In this document: positions 1-9,400 of the stretch, in pieces
Layout: the number at the start of each line of letters is the position of its first letter
Position numbering within the stretch: the first letter of the stretch is position 1
Assembly (NCBI RefSeq): GCF_015665295.1
Contig: NZ_JADFAJ010000003.1
Location: forward strand, 124,001 to 188,000
Direction: 5' to 3'
DNA: 64,000 bases
From: Maricaulis sp.
Lineage (GTDB): Bacteria > Pseudomonadota > Alphaproteobacteria > Caulobacterales > Maricaulaceae
Position numbers and translations under genes: made by a program
The notes under the pieces: generated by a model
What the model saw: the letters and a program-made list of their open reading frames with translations, nothing else
Database searches by the model: none
What the model was told of the DNA's origin: nothing

Positions 1-1351
1 CCCATTGCAGGAGAATGCCATAGGGGTCGAGAAAGTCCGGCACCCAGGACGTGGTCCCGGCCTGGTAATCGCCGACGCGCATGGCAGCATAATGGATCTG
101 GCTGTCGCGTGAGGACACCTCGGCCTCGACCCAGGGCGCGATCAGGCGCCAGTCCTGCTGCACCACCGGGGCGACGCGCGGCCAGCCGGCGGCGGGCTGG
201 TAGAAGAGGGTGAAGCGCAGCGGATTGTCCGGTCCGAAACCGGCGGCTTGCAGCAGGTCCCGCGCCTCGGCACGGCGGGTCTCGATATCGGTGTCGGCAT
301 AATCCAGGCCAACGCCCTCGGCCCGGCCGGGAATGCCCTCGGGCACTTGGCGCCAGATCGGCATGTCGTCACCGCCGAGGATTTCGTTGGCAATGAAACG
401 GCGGTCGATCGCCAGGGAGAGGGCCCGGCGCACACGCAGATCGTCAAACGGGGCGGCCCGGGTATTGAAGTCGATGCCGCGCATATAGAGGCCCGGCACG
501 GTCTGCACGATCTCGGGATTGCGCTCACGCAGGAAGTCGGTACTGGCGGCCGAGAATTCGACGTTCAGGTCAAGCTCGCCGCTGCGGACCCGGCGTTCGG
601 CGGCAGCCGTGTCGATGGTCGGATAGAAATATACATTGTCGAGGCAGACCTGGTCGGCGGCGTAATAGACCGGGTTGGCGGCAAGGTGGATGAAATTCCC
701 GGTCCGCCAGTCGGCCAGGGTGAAGGGACCGCTGGTCACGATATTCCCGGGACGGACCCAGGCCGGGCCGTGTTCGGCGACCGCATGGCGCGGCATGGGC
801 TGGCCCCAATACATCAGGATACTCGGCAAGTACGGCGTCGGGTATTCCAGCGTGAGCTCGACGGTCGCATCGTCCAGCGCGACAGCGCCCAGCGCGTCCG
901 GTGTCATCCGGCCGGCATAGACCGCCTCGGCATTGGCGATCGGGAAAAGCGGCGCGGCATACTGGTTGGTCGTGGCCGGATCGAGCGTCCGGCGCAGGCC
1001 GAAGACGACATCCGCCGCAGTGATCGGCAACCCGTCTGACCACACCGCCTCGCGCAGGGTGAAGGTCCAGACCAGCCCGTCCGGCGAGACAAGGACCTGT
1101 TCGGCCAGGCCTGTGGTCGGCAGGCCGTCGGGACCGGCTTCATACAGGCCGACAAACATGTCGGCGACGATGGTGCGCTCATCCATGATGACGGCGATCG
1201 CCGGATCCAGACTGCCCGGCTCGAGACGATTGCCGCGATGCAGGGTCAGGCCATCCTCGGCCGCCGGAGCCCCGCAACCGGCCAGTCCGGCAAAAATGCC
1301 GCCAGCCAGAAGCAGCCCGGCCAGAGGCCTCGGCCGTGTCAGTCCAGTCAT
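1..1351 (-). CDS. Extracellular solute-binding protein family 5 (peptide-type ABC importer), 3' end missing
   Basis: Substrate-binding lipoprotein of an oligopeptide/dipeptide-type ABC importer, working on the outer face of the inner membrane. Translation from the ATG at 1351 gives a hydrophobic signal ending in a lipobox with the acylated Cys at residue 26 (LAGC). The body reads as an SBP_bac_5 protein: LEPGSLDPAIA near the N-terminus, then VWTFTLREAVWSDGLPITAADVVFGLRRTLDP, broken here as the family's 'W.F.LR....W.DG.P.TA.DV' signature, followed by a region matching 'D.R.RRALSLAIDR'. A G-rich ribosome site (GGGGGA) lies about 8 bases before the start. The reading frame is open to the window edge, so roughly the last 60-100 residues lie outside. 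The permease and ATPase genes would be expected further left. The transported compound cannot be read from the sequence. Confidence 0.9.
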   Translation of the reverse strand, partial: MTGLTRPRPLAGLLLAGGIFAGLAGCGAPAAEDGLTLHRGNRLEPGSLDPAIAVIMDERTIVADMFVGLYEAGPDGLPTTGLAEQVLVSPDGLVWTFTLREAVWSDGLPITAADVVFGLRRTLDPATTNQYAAPLFPIANAEAVYAGRMTPDALGAVALDDATVELTLEYPTPYLPSILMYWGQPMPRHAVAEHGPAWVRPGNIVTSGPFTLADWRTGNFIHLAANPVYYAADQVCLDNVYFYPTIDTAAAERRVRSGELDLNVEFSAASTDFLRERNPEIVQTVPGLYMRGIDFNTRAAPFDDLRVRRALSLAIDRRFIANEILGGDDMPIWRQVPEGIPGRAEGVGLDYADTDIETRRAEARDLLQAAGFGPDNPLRFTLFYQPAAGWPRVAPVVQQDWRLIAPWVEAEVSSRDSQIHYAAMRVGDYQAGTTSWVPDFLDPYGILLQW

Positions 1352-1529
1352 GAAGAATTCCCCCGTTTGTTCAAGCGTGGACTGCCCCCCCCTGTCGCGA
1401 CAAGACAATTCGGCGCTTTCCGGTCGTTTTGCTTTATTGCATGGCAAGCCTGCGCCGCCCTGCACCAGATTTTCCGTGACCTCGCCCGTCGGCCCGGTTA
1501 TGCGGGCGGCTCAGACAGGACTGATTGCC

Positions 1530-2177
1530 ATGCTCGAGATTTTCACCTCCGCCCTGGTCACCTTCTTCGTGGCCATCGACCCGCCCGGTGTCGCGCCGAT
1601 TTTCGCCGCGCTGACCGAAGGCGCGCCCAAGGCCCACCGCCGGGCCATGGCCATCAAGTCGGTGATCATCGCTGCCGGCGTCCTGCTGGGCTTCGCCCTG
1701 GCCGGCGGCTGGCTTCTGGACGCCATGCATATCAGCCTCGACGCCTTCCGCATTGCCGGCGGCGTCCTGCTTTTCCTGATGGCACTGGAAATGATTTTCG
1801 AGAAACGCACCGAACGCCGCGAGGAACGGGCCGAGGGGATCATCGGCGAGCACGATGCCCATCCGGAAACCTGGGAAGATATCTCGGTTTTCCCGATGGC
1901 GATCCCCATGCTGGCCGGTCCCGGCGCGATCGCGACCGTCATGCTCTACATGTCGGATGCCGGCGGCTGGATGGAAAAATGGGTGGTACTGGGTTCAGCC
2001 GGTGTGATCCTGGTCTTCTGCCTGGTCACCTTCCTGCTGATCGGCCCGGTGATGCGGGTGATCGGCGACTCGATGGCCGCCATGATCACGCGCATCCTCG
2101 GTGTCATCCTGGCCGCCCTCGCCGCACAATTCATCATTGACGGCATTCTGGGCGCCCTGGTGACCGGCCACGGCTAG
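1530..2177 (+). CDS. MarC family integral membrane protein (UPF0056)
   Basis: A 215-residue inner-membrane protein with about six hydrophobic segments. The N-terminus MLEIFTSALVTFFVAIDPPG carries the 'F..IDPPG..P.F' pattern of MarC proteins, and the 'ISVFPMAIPMLAGPGAIATVM' stretch (the family's 'P.A.P...GPGAI' signature, residues about 117-137) confirms it. The frame is open far upstream, but only the ATG at 1530 gives a family-length product, and an AGGA lies about 9 bases before it. MarC proteins were once linked to multiple antibiotic resistance; their true substrate is not established, so no transport role is claimed. The gene runs tail-to-tail into the next gene and shares the CTAG at its stop. 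Confidence 0.88.
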   Translation: MLEIFTSALVTFFVAIDPPGVAPIFAALTEGAPKAHRRAMAIKSVIIAAGVLLGFALAGGWLLDAMHISLDAFRIAGGVLLFLMALEMIFEKRTERREERAEGIIGEHDAHPETWEDISVFPMAIPMLAGPGAIATVMLYMSDAGGWMEKWVVLGSAGVILVFCLVTFLLIGPVMRVIGDSMAAMITRILGVILAALAAQFIIDGILGALVTGHG

Positions 2178-2818
2178 TCGAGGCGACGGGTCAGCGTCAT
2201 TTCCAGGGTCGGGTAACACATGCCCTGCGGGTCGCAATACTGACCCGTCTCGACCCAGCTCTGACCGTCGATCACCGCGTCAAAGACAACCCGGCCCTGT
2301 GGTCCCAGCGGGATTTCCCAGTGATAGCCGGTCTCGGTGATCGTCATGGCATGGCTTTCCGGCCCGCCCCGGGCAGTGGCCGCGAACATGCGGTAGCCAT
2401 CGCTCCCAAGGCTGACAAAACCGGCGGCATCGTGAACCGGGCGACCGTCGCGGCCGGACCCGGCCGGGGCAAATCCCTCGCCTCGGATCATCACGACATG
2501 GCCGCCGGCGGCCCGCTCGACACGCTCGAAAATGTCGAAATTCTCGCGACTGCCATCCGGCATCGCCGACCAGCCCGTGCCCTGCCATTCCCCGATCAGG
2601 CTGGCCAGAGCGTCGGCCGGCAAGGCAGGCGAAGCGGCCCCTTGCGCTGCGGCGCCGGCGCCCATACCTGTCACGACAAGACAGGCCAGACTGACGGCAA
2701 CGGCCATCCGGTTTCGACCTGTCTTGTGCAAGCGCCAAAAGGTCGGCGTCGCTTTGCCATTCGCATTGATCCCGATCTGCCTGTCGGTCTGCCTGTCTGT
2801 CTGCATGTCGGTCTGCAT
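2174..2818 (-). CDS. Exported protein of unknown function with a repeat-encoded N-terminus
   Basis: A 214-residue protein I cannot assign to a named family. The chosen ATG at 2818 has a strong AGGAGA ribosome site 6 bases upstream. It sits in the first of four 12-bp repeats, so the protein begins with QTD-M/R units before a hydrophobic export segment at about residues 38-60 (MAVAVSLACLVVTGMG...). The mature part contains LIGEWQGTGWSAMPDGS, a start resembling the DUF1579-type lipocalin-like fold ('G.W.G.G.....'), and ends MCYPTLEMTLTRRLD. Two Cys near the C-terminus (QYCDPQGMC) could form a disulfide. A second possible start is the internal Met just before the hydrophobic stretch. Its stop codon overlaps the stop of the MarC-type gene. 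Confidence 0.7.
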   Translation of the reverse strand: MQTDMQTDRQTDRQIGINANGKATPTFWRLHKTGRNRMAVAVSLACLVVTGMGAGAAAQGAASPALPADALASLIGEWQGTGWSAMPDGSRENFDIFERVERAAGGHVVMIRGEGFAPAGSGRDGRPVHDAAGFVSLGSDGYRMFAATARGGPESHAMTITETGYHWEIPLGPQGRVVFDAVIDGQSWVETGQYCDPQGMCYPTLEMTLTRRLD

Positions 2819-2824
2819 GTCGTT
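2777..2824. repeat. Four tandem 12-bp units spanning a start codon
   Basis: Four consecutive 12-bp units (ctgcctgtcggt, ctgcctgtctgt, ctgcatgtcggt, ctgcatgtcgtt on the + strand) occupy 2777-2824. On the minus strand they encode repeated T-D-M/R-Q and hold the start ATG (2818) plus a second in-frame ATG (2806). Because the unit is a multiple of three, a copy-number change would alter the N-terminal length without shifting the frame. Confidence 0.85.
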
Positions 2825-3023
2825 CTCCTCTGACTGATGCAGCTCGACTTTACATATCAAAGTTCTTTTCAGAACGGGGATTCACAAGCCGCCTGTCCAC
2901 CCTCACGCCCGCCCCTGTCCAACAGCGCCGCGCATCCGGAAACCAAGTGTTAGGCGATTTCTGCCATGGTAGTGCCACAGAGGGGTCGATCGTAACGACC
3001 ACACGGGGGTGTTGGAGGAATGC

Positions 3024-3248
3024 ATGGGCTACAGCCTTGCCATGCTGCTCACGGCAGCAACCGTAACCGCCGGCGGATTGACCGCCTCAGCTCTCAGCCT
3101 GACCCAGGGGCAGACTGACCAGGCCATCGCCTTTGGCTGGCCGGCCATTGCTGTCGCCTTCGTGGTGGTGATGCTTCTGCCGACCGGCCGCCGCCGGGCG
3201 AGTGCCCGGCGCGAGCCTGCCGATCAGGACGAGCGCGGCGTGAAATAG
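3024..3248 (+). CDS. Small two-helix membrane protein, unknown function
   Basis: A 74-residue protein with two hydrophobic helices (residues about 3-26 and 41-57) joined by the polar SLTQGQTDQ segment, and a basic then acidic tail (GRRRASARREPADQDERGVK). The ATG at 3024 is chosen over the upstream GTG at 3009 because a clean GGAGG lies 5 bases before it. No family recognised. Its last 25 bases overlap, in opposite orientation, the end of the N-carbamoylputrescine amidase gene. High third-position GC and a good ribosome site argue that it is real. Confidence 0.6.
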   Translation: MGYSLAMLLTAATVTAGGLTASALSLTQGQTDQAIAFGWPAIAVAFVVVMLLPTGRRRASARREPADQDERGVK

Positions 3249-4081
3249 GGCTCGTAGAGATCGGGACGCCGGTCGCGGAAAAACCCCCAGGCCGCGCGAT
3301 GGCGCTGCAGGTAATCCAGATCAAACGTTGCCGAGACGATTCCGGTCTCGCTGCGACCCAGCTCGGAAATCTTTTCGCCGGCATGACTGGCGGCGAAGGA
3401 CGATCCATAGAACAGCTGACCCTCCTCGTCACCGATCCGGTTGGCGGCAATCACCGGGATCACATTCGACACCGCATGCCCCTGCATGGCCCGCTGCCAG
3501 CGTGCGGCGGTATCGAGACTGTCATCATGCGGCTCGGACCCGATCGCGGTCGGATAAAGCAGGACTTCCGCCCCCAGCATGGTCATGGCGCGGGCCGCTT
3601 CCGGGAACCACTGGTCCCAGCAGATACCGACCCCGACCTTGCCGAACCGGGTATCCCAGACCTTGAAACCGGTATTGCCCGGCCGGAAATAGAATTTCTC
3701 CATATAACCCGGCCCGTCCGGGATATGGCTCTTGCGGTAGACACCCAGCGCAGACCCATCCGCGTCCAGCATGACCAGTGAGTTATAGTAGTGCGGCCCG
3801 TCGCGCTCATAGATCGAGACCGGGATGACCACACCCAGCTCGGCCGCCAGCGGTTGCAGCGCGGTGACGCAAGGATGCTCCATTGCCGGCCAGGCGCTGG
3901 CGAAATGAGCCTCGTCCTGGACCTTGCAGAAATAGGGGCCCTGGAAGAGTTCCGGCGGCAGGATGACCTGGGCACCCTTGCTGGCGGCCTCCCTGATCAG
4001 CGCGCTGACCGTGGCGATATTGGCGTCCATATCGGTGCCGAAGGCGGCCTGGAGGCCGGCAACATTAATGGTTCTCGCCAT
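3224..4081 (-). CDS. aguB: N-carbamoylputrescine amidase
   Basis: Cytoplasmic nitrilase-superfamily hydrolase converting N-carbamoylputrescine to putrescine, CO2 and ammonia, the second step of the agmatine route to putrescine. The 285-residue product has the full Glu-Lys-Cys triad in family context: Glu44 (LPPELFQGPYF), Lys117 (YRKSHIPDGPGY) and Cys154 (GICWDQWFPEAAR). The YRKSHIPDGPGYMEKFYF stretch is typical of AguB. The ATG at 4081 is chosen over the longer open frame because the nitrilase fold starts at MARTINVAGLQ and a GAGGAGGA lies about 10 bases upstream. It is the third gene of an operon, 5 bases after the serine hydrolase stop. Agmatine deiminase two genes upstream supplies its substrate. 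Confidence 0.95.
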   Translation of the reverse strand: MARTINVAGLQAAFGTDMDANIATVSALIREAASKGAQVILPPELFQGPYFCKVQDEAHFASAWPAMEHPCVTALQPLAAELGVVIPVSIYERDGPHYYNSLVMLDADGSALGVYRKSHIPDGPGYMEKFYFRPGNTGFKVWDTRFGKVGVGICWDQWFPEAARAMTMLGAEVLLYPTAIGSEPHDDSLDTAARWQRAMQGHAVSNVIPVIAANRIGDEEGQLFYGSSFAASHAGEKISELGRSETGIVSATFDLDYLQRHRAAWGFFRDRRPDLYEPYFTPRSS

Positions 4082-4086
4082 GGCGG

Positions 4087-5274
4087 TCAGTCCTCCTCGA
4101 AACGGTCGAGCCAGGTGCCCGGGCCGTTCCCCGTTCGCAGATCCATCACCGTCGGCCAAAGCCACCAGGCCGGCCGATTATCGGAATTCCAGAGCGCCAC
4201 AAAGGCGAAACCGGTCTCCGGTTCAAGCACAATTTGCGCTCCATAGCCCGACAGATAGCCGGAATGCAGCACCAAGGTGCGGCCCTCCCAGTCATAGATG
4301 CGCCAGCCCAGCCCATACCAGGTCTGCTCGACCCGGGACCGCAATTCGCCGAGGCGACGCGTCTCCCGCAGGGTATCGGTCAGCGGCGCATGGATGCGGG
4401 AGCGCACCGCATCCGGCAGGCCGGGCCGCGAACCCAGCTGCAGCTGGGCCCAGACCACCATGTCATCCAGCGACAGATTCAGGCCGGATGCCGACGGGAT
4501 GCTGTCATAGGGCGAGGTCGGGTCGCCGGGCCTGTTGGTCAGGCGGCGCCAGCCGGAGTGCGGCCGCGCCCACGACGGTGAAGCGGTCAGCGCCGCGGTG
4601 CCGACCGAAGCGGCGGGCAGGCCCAGCGGCTCGATCAGCCGCTCACGAAGCGCCGAGGCGAAATCCCCGCCCGTTGCTTGCGCCACCACGCTCTCAAGCG
4701 CCGAAAAGGCGACATTCTGATAGGTGTAGCAATCACCGACCGGGCACATCAGATCGACCCGTGCCAGCCGTTCGCGGATGCGCGTCGGCGCCTGGCCGGC
4801 CTCCAGGTCGAGATCATAGGCATTGGGCGGCAGGCCGGTGCGATGGCTGGCGATCTCCTCCAGCGTCGGCTGCCGTGCGCCCTGCAGGCGCAGCACATCG
4901 CCCGGGACCGGTTGCGAAAGGTCAACCAGGCCATCGGCCTCCAGCAGGCCCAGCAAGGTGCCGGTGAAGGTCTTGGACACCGAGGCGGCGCGGAACAGGG
5001 TCTGCGGCGTCACCGTCTCGCCATTGCCGGCCGCGGTTTCACCGTGGGTGTAGTAGAAGACCGGCTCGCCGCCTTCGATCACGGCCGCAACCAGGCCGAC
5101 AACGCGCCGGTCGGCCAAGGCCCGGTCGAGTCGGGCTTCAAGCATTTCCAGATAGGGGAAAGTTATCTGCGCGGCGGCAGGGTCAGTCGGGCTTGTCGTC
5201 TGGGCAATCGACACACCCGTCATGACGGGCAGGCTTGCGAGACAGACCAGCGCTGTCAGGGCGGATCGGATCAA
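4087..5274 (-). CDS. Class C beta-lactamase-like serine hydrolase, exported
   Basis: A 395-residue serine hydrolase of the beta-lactamase/penicillin-binding fold (Pfam Beta-lactamase family). The nucleophile motif is SVSK (Ser98, Lys101), the second motif Tyr185-Gln-Asn187 (YQN), and the third HSG (337-339), as in many class C-like esterases and peptidases. A signal peptide (MIRSALTALVCLASLP...VSIAQ) sends it to the periplasm. The start is read as TTG at 5274, preceded by GAGAATAGGGA and only 4 bases after the aguA stop; the next ATG would cut the signal peptide. It lies between aguA and aguB in one operon, which is unusual because the flanking enzymes are cytoplasmic. Substrate unknown; a D-amino-acid amidase or esterase role is possible. 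Confidence 0.88.
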   Translation of the reverse strand: MIRSALTALVCLASLPVMTGVSIAQTTSPTDPAAAQITFPYLEMLEARLDRALADRRVVGLVAAVIEGGEPVFYYTHGETAAGNGETVTPQTLFRAASVSKTFTGTLLGLLEADGLVDLSQPVPGDVLRLQGARQPTLEEIASHRTGLPPNAYDLDLEAGQAPTRIRERLARVDLMCPVGDCYTYQNVAFSALESVVAQATGGDFASALRERLIEPLGLPAASVGTAALTASPSWARPHSGWRRLTNRPGDPTSPYDSIPSASGLNLSLDDMVVWAQLQLGSRPGLPDAVRSRIHAPLTDTLRETRRLGELRSRVEQTWYGLGWRIYDWEGRTLVLHSGYLSGYGAQIVLEPETGFAFVALWNSDNRPAWWLWPTVMDLRTGNGPGTWLDRFEED

Positions 5275-5277
5275 TCC

Positions 5278-6291
5278 CTATTCTCCGGCTTGGTGACAGG
5301 TCACACAGTGAAATGCCCCCCCGCCTGTGAGTATGGCACGCGCCGAGGCCGCGACCACCTCATGATCAGGAAAAATTCCGCGCAAGGCCTGAACGGCCGC
5401 GTCGCCGCCATCGGTGCCGTAGGTCGGGACGACGACATGGCGCGGCCCGATCACCCAGTTCATGTGACTGGCCGGAACCACCTCGTCATCGCCGAGATCA
5501 ACGCGGCCCGGTGACGGAATACGACGCACATCGAGGCGCCGCCCCCGGGCATCGGTCATGGTTTCCAGCTGGGCCGCGATGGCGTCCAGCACCACGGCCT
5601 GGGGATCATCCTCGCCCCACGCACTCTGGCACACCACGACACCGGGGCGGGCAAATCGCACGATATTGTCGATATGCCCGTCCGTGTGGTCGGCGATCAG
5701 GCCTTCATCGATCCAGAGGATTTTTTCGATCCCCAGCGCCGCCTTCAGACGGGCCTCGACCCCGGCTTCGTCGAGATCGGGATTGCGATTGGGGTTGAGC
5801 AGGCATTGCCGGGTGGTGATCAGCGTGCCCTCGCCATCAAATTCGAGCGCACCGCCTTCGGCCACGAGGTCGACAGGCCGCTCGGTTGCCCCCGCGAGAC
5901 GGGCGATCACGCCGCCGATCGTGTCATCGCCGGGCAGGTCATACTTGCCGCCCCAGCCATTGAAGCGGAAACGCACGGCGATTGCCTCGCCGTTTTCCCG
6001 AATGAAGACCGGACCGGTATCACGGGCCCAGACATCGCCGAAAGGCGCCCGCACCACTGTCGCGCGATGACCGAGCGCCCGCTTGGCCGAGGCTTCGGCC
6101 CGGGCGGTTGCGGCGAGGATGGTGAGGTCCAGCGTCCGGCCCGTTGCCGACGGGGTGATCACCGCTTTCAGGAAGGCGGCAAACTCGGCCTGGGCCGGTT
6201 CGAGATTCTCCTCCCACAGCTCGGCATCCGAGGGCCAGCAGGTGAAGAGGCGGGACTGGGGAGCGGTTTCGTGGGGCAGGTCAATCGTCAT
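5278..6291 (-). CDS. aguA: Agmatine deiminase
   Basis: Hydrolyses agmatine to N-carbamoylputrescine and ammonia in the cytoplasm, the first step of polyamine formation from decarboxylated arginine. The 337-residue protein has the pentein-fold signatures of the family: VWARDTGPVFI, EGGALEFDGEGTLITT, the catalytic-His motif DGHIDN, and the C-terminal nucleophile in GGGAFHCVTCHQ (Cys329). Family members usually have GGGNIHCITQQ, so this copy differs at a few positions but keeps the Cys and Gly residues. The ATG at 6291 gives a normal family length. First gene of the operon aguA-serine hydrolase-aguB. The upstream neighbour ends in a strong terminator, so its promoter should lie within 6292-6373. 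Confidence 0.94.
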   Translation of the reverse strand: MTIDLPHETAPQSRLFTCWPSDAELWEENLEPAQAEFAAFLKAVITPSATGRTLDLTILAATARAEASAKRALGHRATVVRAPFGDVWARDTGPVFIRENGEAIAVRFRFNGWGGKYDLPGDDTIGGVIARLAGATERPVDLVAEGGALEFDGEGTLITTRQCLLNPNRNPDLDEAGVEARLKAALGIEKILWIDEGLIADHTDGHIDNIVRFARPGVVVCQSAWGEDDPQAVVLDAIAAQLETMTDARGRRLDVRRIPSPGRVDLGDDEVVPASHMNWVIGPRHVVVPTYGTDGGDAAVQALRGIFPDHEVVAASARAILTGGGAFHCVTCHQAGE

Positions 6292-6373
6292 GGCCGCGCA
6301 ATTATCACGCAGCCGGATTCTTGGCGAGAAGCAATTGAGCCGAAACGGCGCGCAAGAAAGCCCGTGCGACGCG

Positions 6374-6407
6374 CAAAAAAAGAAGGGCGGCCCGAGGGCC
6401 GCCCTTC
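6374..6407 (-). terminator. Rho-independent terminator of the TonB-dependent receptor gene
   Basis: On the minus strand an 11-bp GC-rich stem (AAGGGCGGCCC against its complement, 6383-6406) with a tiny loop is followed by a run of seven T (A-run 6375-6381). It begins about 26 bases after the receptor's stop codon and separates that gene from aguA. Confidence 0.93.
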
Positions 6408-6431
6408 CTGATCGTACAGTCGTTCGAGTGA

Positions 6432-9400
6432 CTAGAACTCGTAACGCAGACCCACGCGGACCTGGTAGACCGAAGCGCCATTGCTCTGGAATGCCGTGTC
6501 GCTGTCGCGATAGGAGTTGTAGCGATACACGCAGTCACCAGCCGAGAGGCAGGTGGTACGCGGCGCGTCGCCGGTGAGAGCGGTCGCACCATCAACACCG
6601 TTTGCTGCAACGTCGGCCGCGCTGACGAGGTCAGCACGCACAACGCCCAGCTGACCATTGCCCGGACCATTGGTCTGGGAGCCCCAGTCGCTGTTCAGCA
6701 GGTTCGGGAAATTGATCACGTCGAGGACGAAGGAGAAGTTGTTGTCTCCAACCCAACGATCAACACCCGGGATGCCCGGCAGCTCTTGCGAGACGCGGAA
6801 GTCCCACTGCTGGTTCCAGGCAGACTGAGCCGAGTTGACCTCGTGAATGCTGCCACGCGAGGCATCAATCGCATCGACGAAGGTCGAGAACGAGGTCTGA
6901 TCAAAGCCGCTCGCATAAACCACAAGCGGATCATTGCCGGACAGCGGGATGTAGAGCGGGTTGTTGTCGAACGGACCTTCGCCGTCACCGGCACGGCCGA
7001 AGAGCGCGTTGCCGTTGTTGACGTCATAGGTCAGCGTGTAGGGCGAGCCCGACGTGATCTGGCCGAAGATGTCAAAACGCGTGGTCAGGTCGCTGACGAA
7101 ATCACGCTCGTAGGACAGTGCGACGTTGAAGGCGTCCGAGATCTGGTAGGCAGACGTCCGAACTTCCGGATTGTTCCGGTCGATCGCCGTGATGCCGCGC
7201 CAGTTCGAGATGCCGCGCGAAGAGCTGCCCTCGGAGACGTACTGGACGTCCTGGTAGGCGTAGGACACGTAGAAGCCGAAGCCGTTGTCGTAATCCTTGG
7301 CGAGGCTGACAGAGAAGACGTGGCTATCGCTGCCGTCTGCATTGCCAAGCTCGGTCAGGTTACGAATGCCGAGATCGTCGAGGTCGGCATAGATGGTACG
7401 ACCATCCGGTGCCACGCCCGTCGGCAGGGCTGCCGCCAGATCGGTCTGGGCCAGGTTGGTCCAGATGAAGGCATCGCGCGGCGCGGTGTAGAGGTACTGC
7501 GCCGAGAAGTTGTAGCCGTCACCCAGGTTCATGCCGAAGCGGTTCAGGTTCAGCTCATGATCAACACGGATCGAAGCCTTCCAATCGGACGGGATTTCGA
7601 AGTCCGGAGAGATCACGTCGATGGCATTGCCGGTCGACGCAGCTACAGAGTCGAGGAGAGCCTGCGGGATGTTGAAGCTGGTGATTGCCGTGCCGGCATT
7701 CTGGCGCGCAAAGCCGGTCGGGCTCTGGAACGCGTTCGAAATCCAGACATTCGGCTCACCGCCCGCGAACAGACCGAAGCCACCGGTAACCGTGGTGCGC
7801 TCGCTCGGGGTCCAGCGGAAGCTGGCACGCGGCAGGATCAGGTCCTTGCCGTCGAGATTCTCGGTCGAGGACTGGCCGTAGGTCGTCAGGATGGACGGGT
7901 CATTGGCCGGACGGTCATCTTGCGTGAAGCGCTCGTAGCGGATGCCGAAGCCGAGTTCGAGGTCAGCGTTGAACTGCCAGGTGTCCTGAAGGAACAGGGA
8001 CATCTGGTCGTAGCCCCAAGCGGCGGCGCCGTCGGAGGCCACATTGCTCGGCACGTTGACATAATCGATCTGCGGCGTGTTCGTCAGGATCTGGTCGACA
8101 TCATTGTAGATGAAACGACCATTCGAACCGGCGACGAAGAGGTTGAACAGGTTGAACTGCTCATACTCGGCGCCGAAGGTGATCAGGTGGTCACCGAAGG
8201 TGTAGTCACCCTGGGCCAGGATCTGAAGACGATCATCATTGTATTCGTTGGCGTGACGGAAGCGGTCACAACCACCGACAAATGTCTCTTCACCCGGAGC
8301 CGTCAGGAGACCGTCGAGTGCGGTACCTGCAATGTCGGCCTGCGACAGACGGAATTCCAGGTGCGGAGCGCCGGCACCACCGCCACAAATCTGGCCGCGT
8401 GTGAATTCCTTGTAGTTCACGCGCAGGGTCGTCGAAAACTCCGGCGTCCAATCAGAGAAGAGCTGACCGGTGTAGGCCGTGAGTTCAACCGGGACGTCAT
8501 ACCAAGCGGTGGTGAAGTTCTGACGGCTGACCGAGCTGCCGCCCTCTTCGGTCGACTGGTAGGTGAACGACGCACGGTGATCGGCGTTGATGTTCCAGTC
8601 GATCTTGCCGAGCAGACGCTCGGAGGTGACCGGGAGGGAGACCGTATCCGGGCGACCACCCATGTCGAAGCCGAGCTCGTTCTGAACCAGCGAGTTCAGC
8701 GCCGAGTAGAAGCCGAGGTCGATGTCATCATTGGCATCGGCGACCGTGAAATCAGATCCGGAGCCAGATTCGAACTCGTCGTAGGAGACGAAGAAGAACA
8801 GCGTATCTTCGACGATCGGGCCGCCGAGCGTGACGCCCCATTCCTTTTCATCGAACGGTGCGATCGTGACCGGCGTACCGTCGATTTCGTCACCGAAATA
8901 CTCTTCGTTCTGGCGGTAGTAGTAGAGCGAGCCGTCAAACTCGTTCGTACCCGAACGGGTCGTGATGTTCACGAGGCCGCCGGTGAAGCCCGACGCCGTG
9001 ACCGAGTAATCGGACACTGCCAGCGAGGCCGACTCGACAGCGTCGAGGGAGATCGGCGAGCGTGCGGTCGCGTAGGTGTTCGAGCCGAGGCCGAAATCGT
9101 CCTGCTGCAGCGAGCCGTCGATGGACAGGCCGTTGAAGCGCGGGTTCACACCGGCGACGGTCAGCTGACCTTCAGCGCCGGAGAAAGCGAGCGGGTCGCG
9201 GGCGATCGTGGCAAGCACGTCACGGTTCGCGGCCGGCTGGTTCGCAATGTCGCGAGCCGAGTAGTTCGAGCCAACGCCATTGTTCAGATCAAACATGTTG
9301 ATCGCGGCGCCGGTGATGACGATCGTCTCGACGCTGCTGTCGAGGGTCAGCGTCAGGGCCGCCTGCGGGCCAGGCTGCAGGTACATGCCGTCAAGGGCCT

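Noticed and set aside
2777-2824. Short tandem repeat as a CRISPR array
   Set aside because: Units are contiguous without spacers and lie inside a coding sequence; no cas genes in the window.
2862-2875. GTTCT-N4-AGAAC inverted repeat as an SOS (LexA) box
   Set aside because: The alphaproteobacterial LexA site is a direct repeat GTTC-N7-GTTC, which this is not, and the adjacent genes are not damage-response genes.
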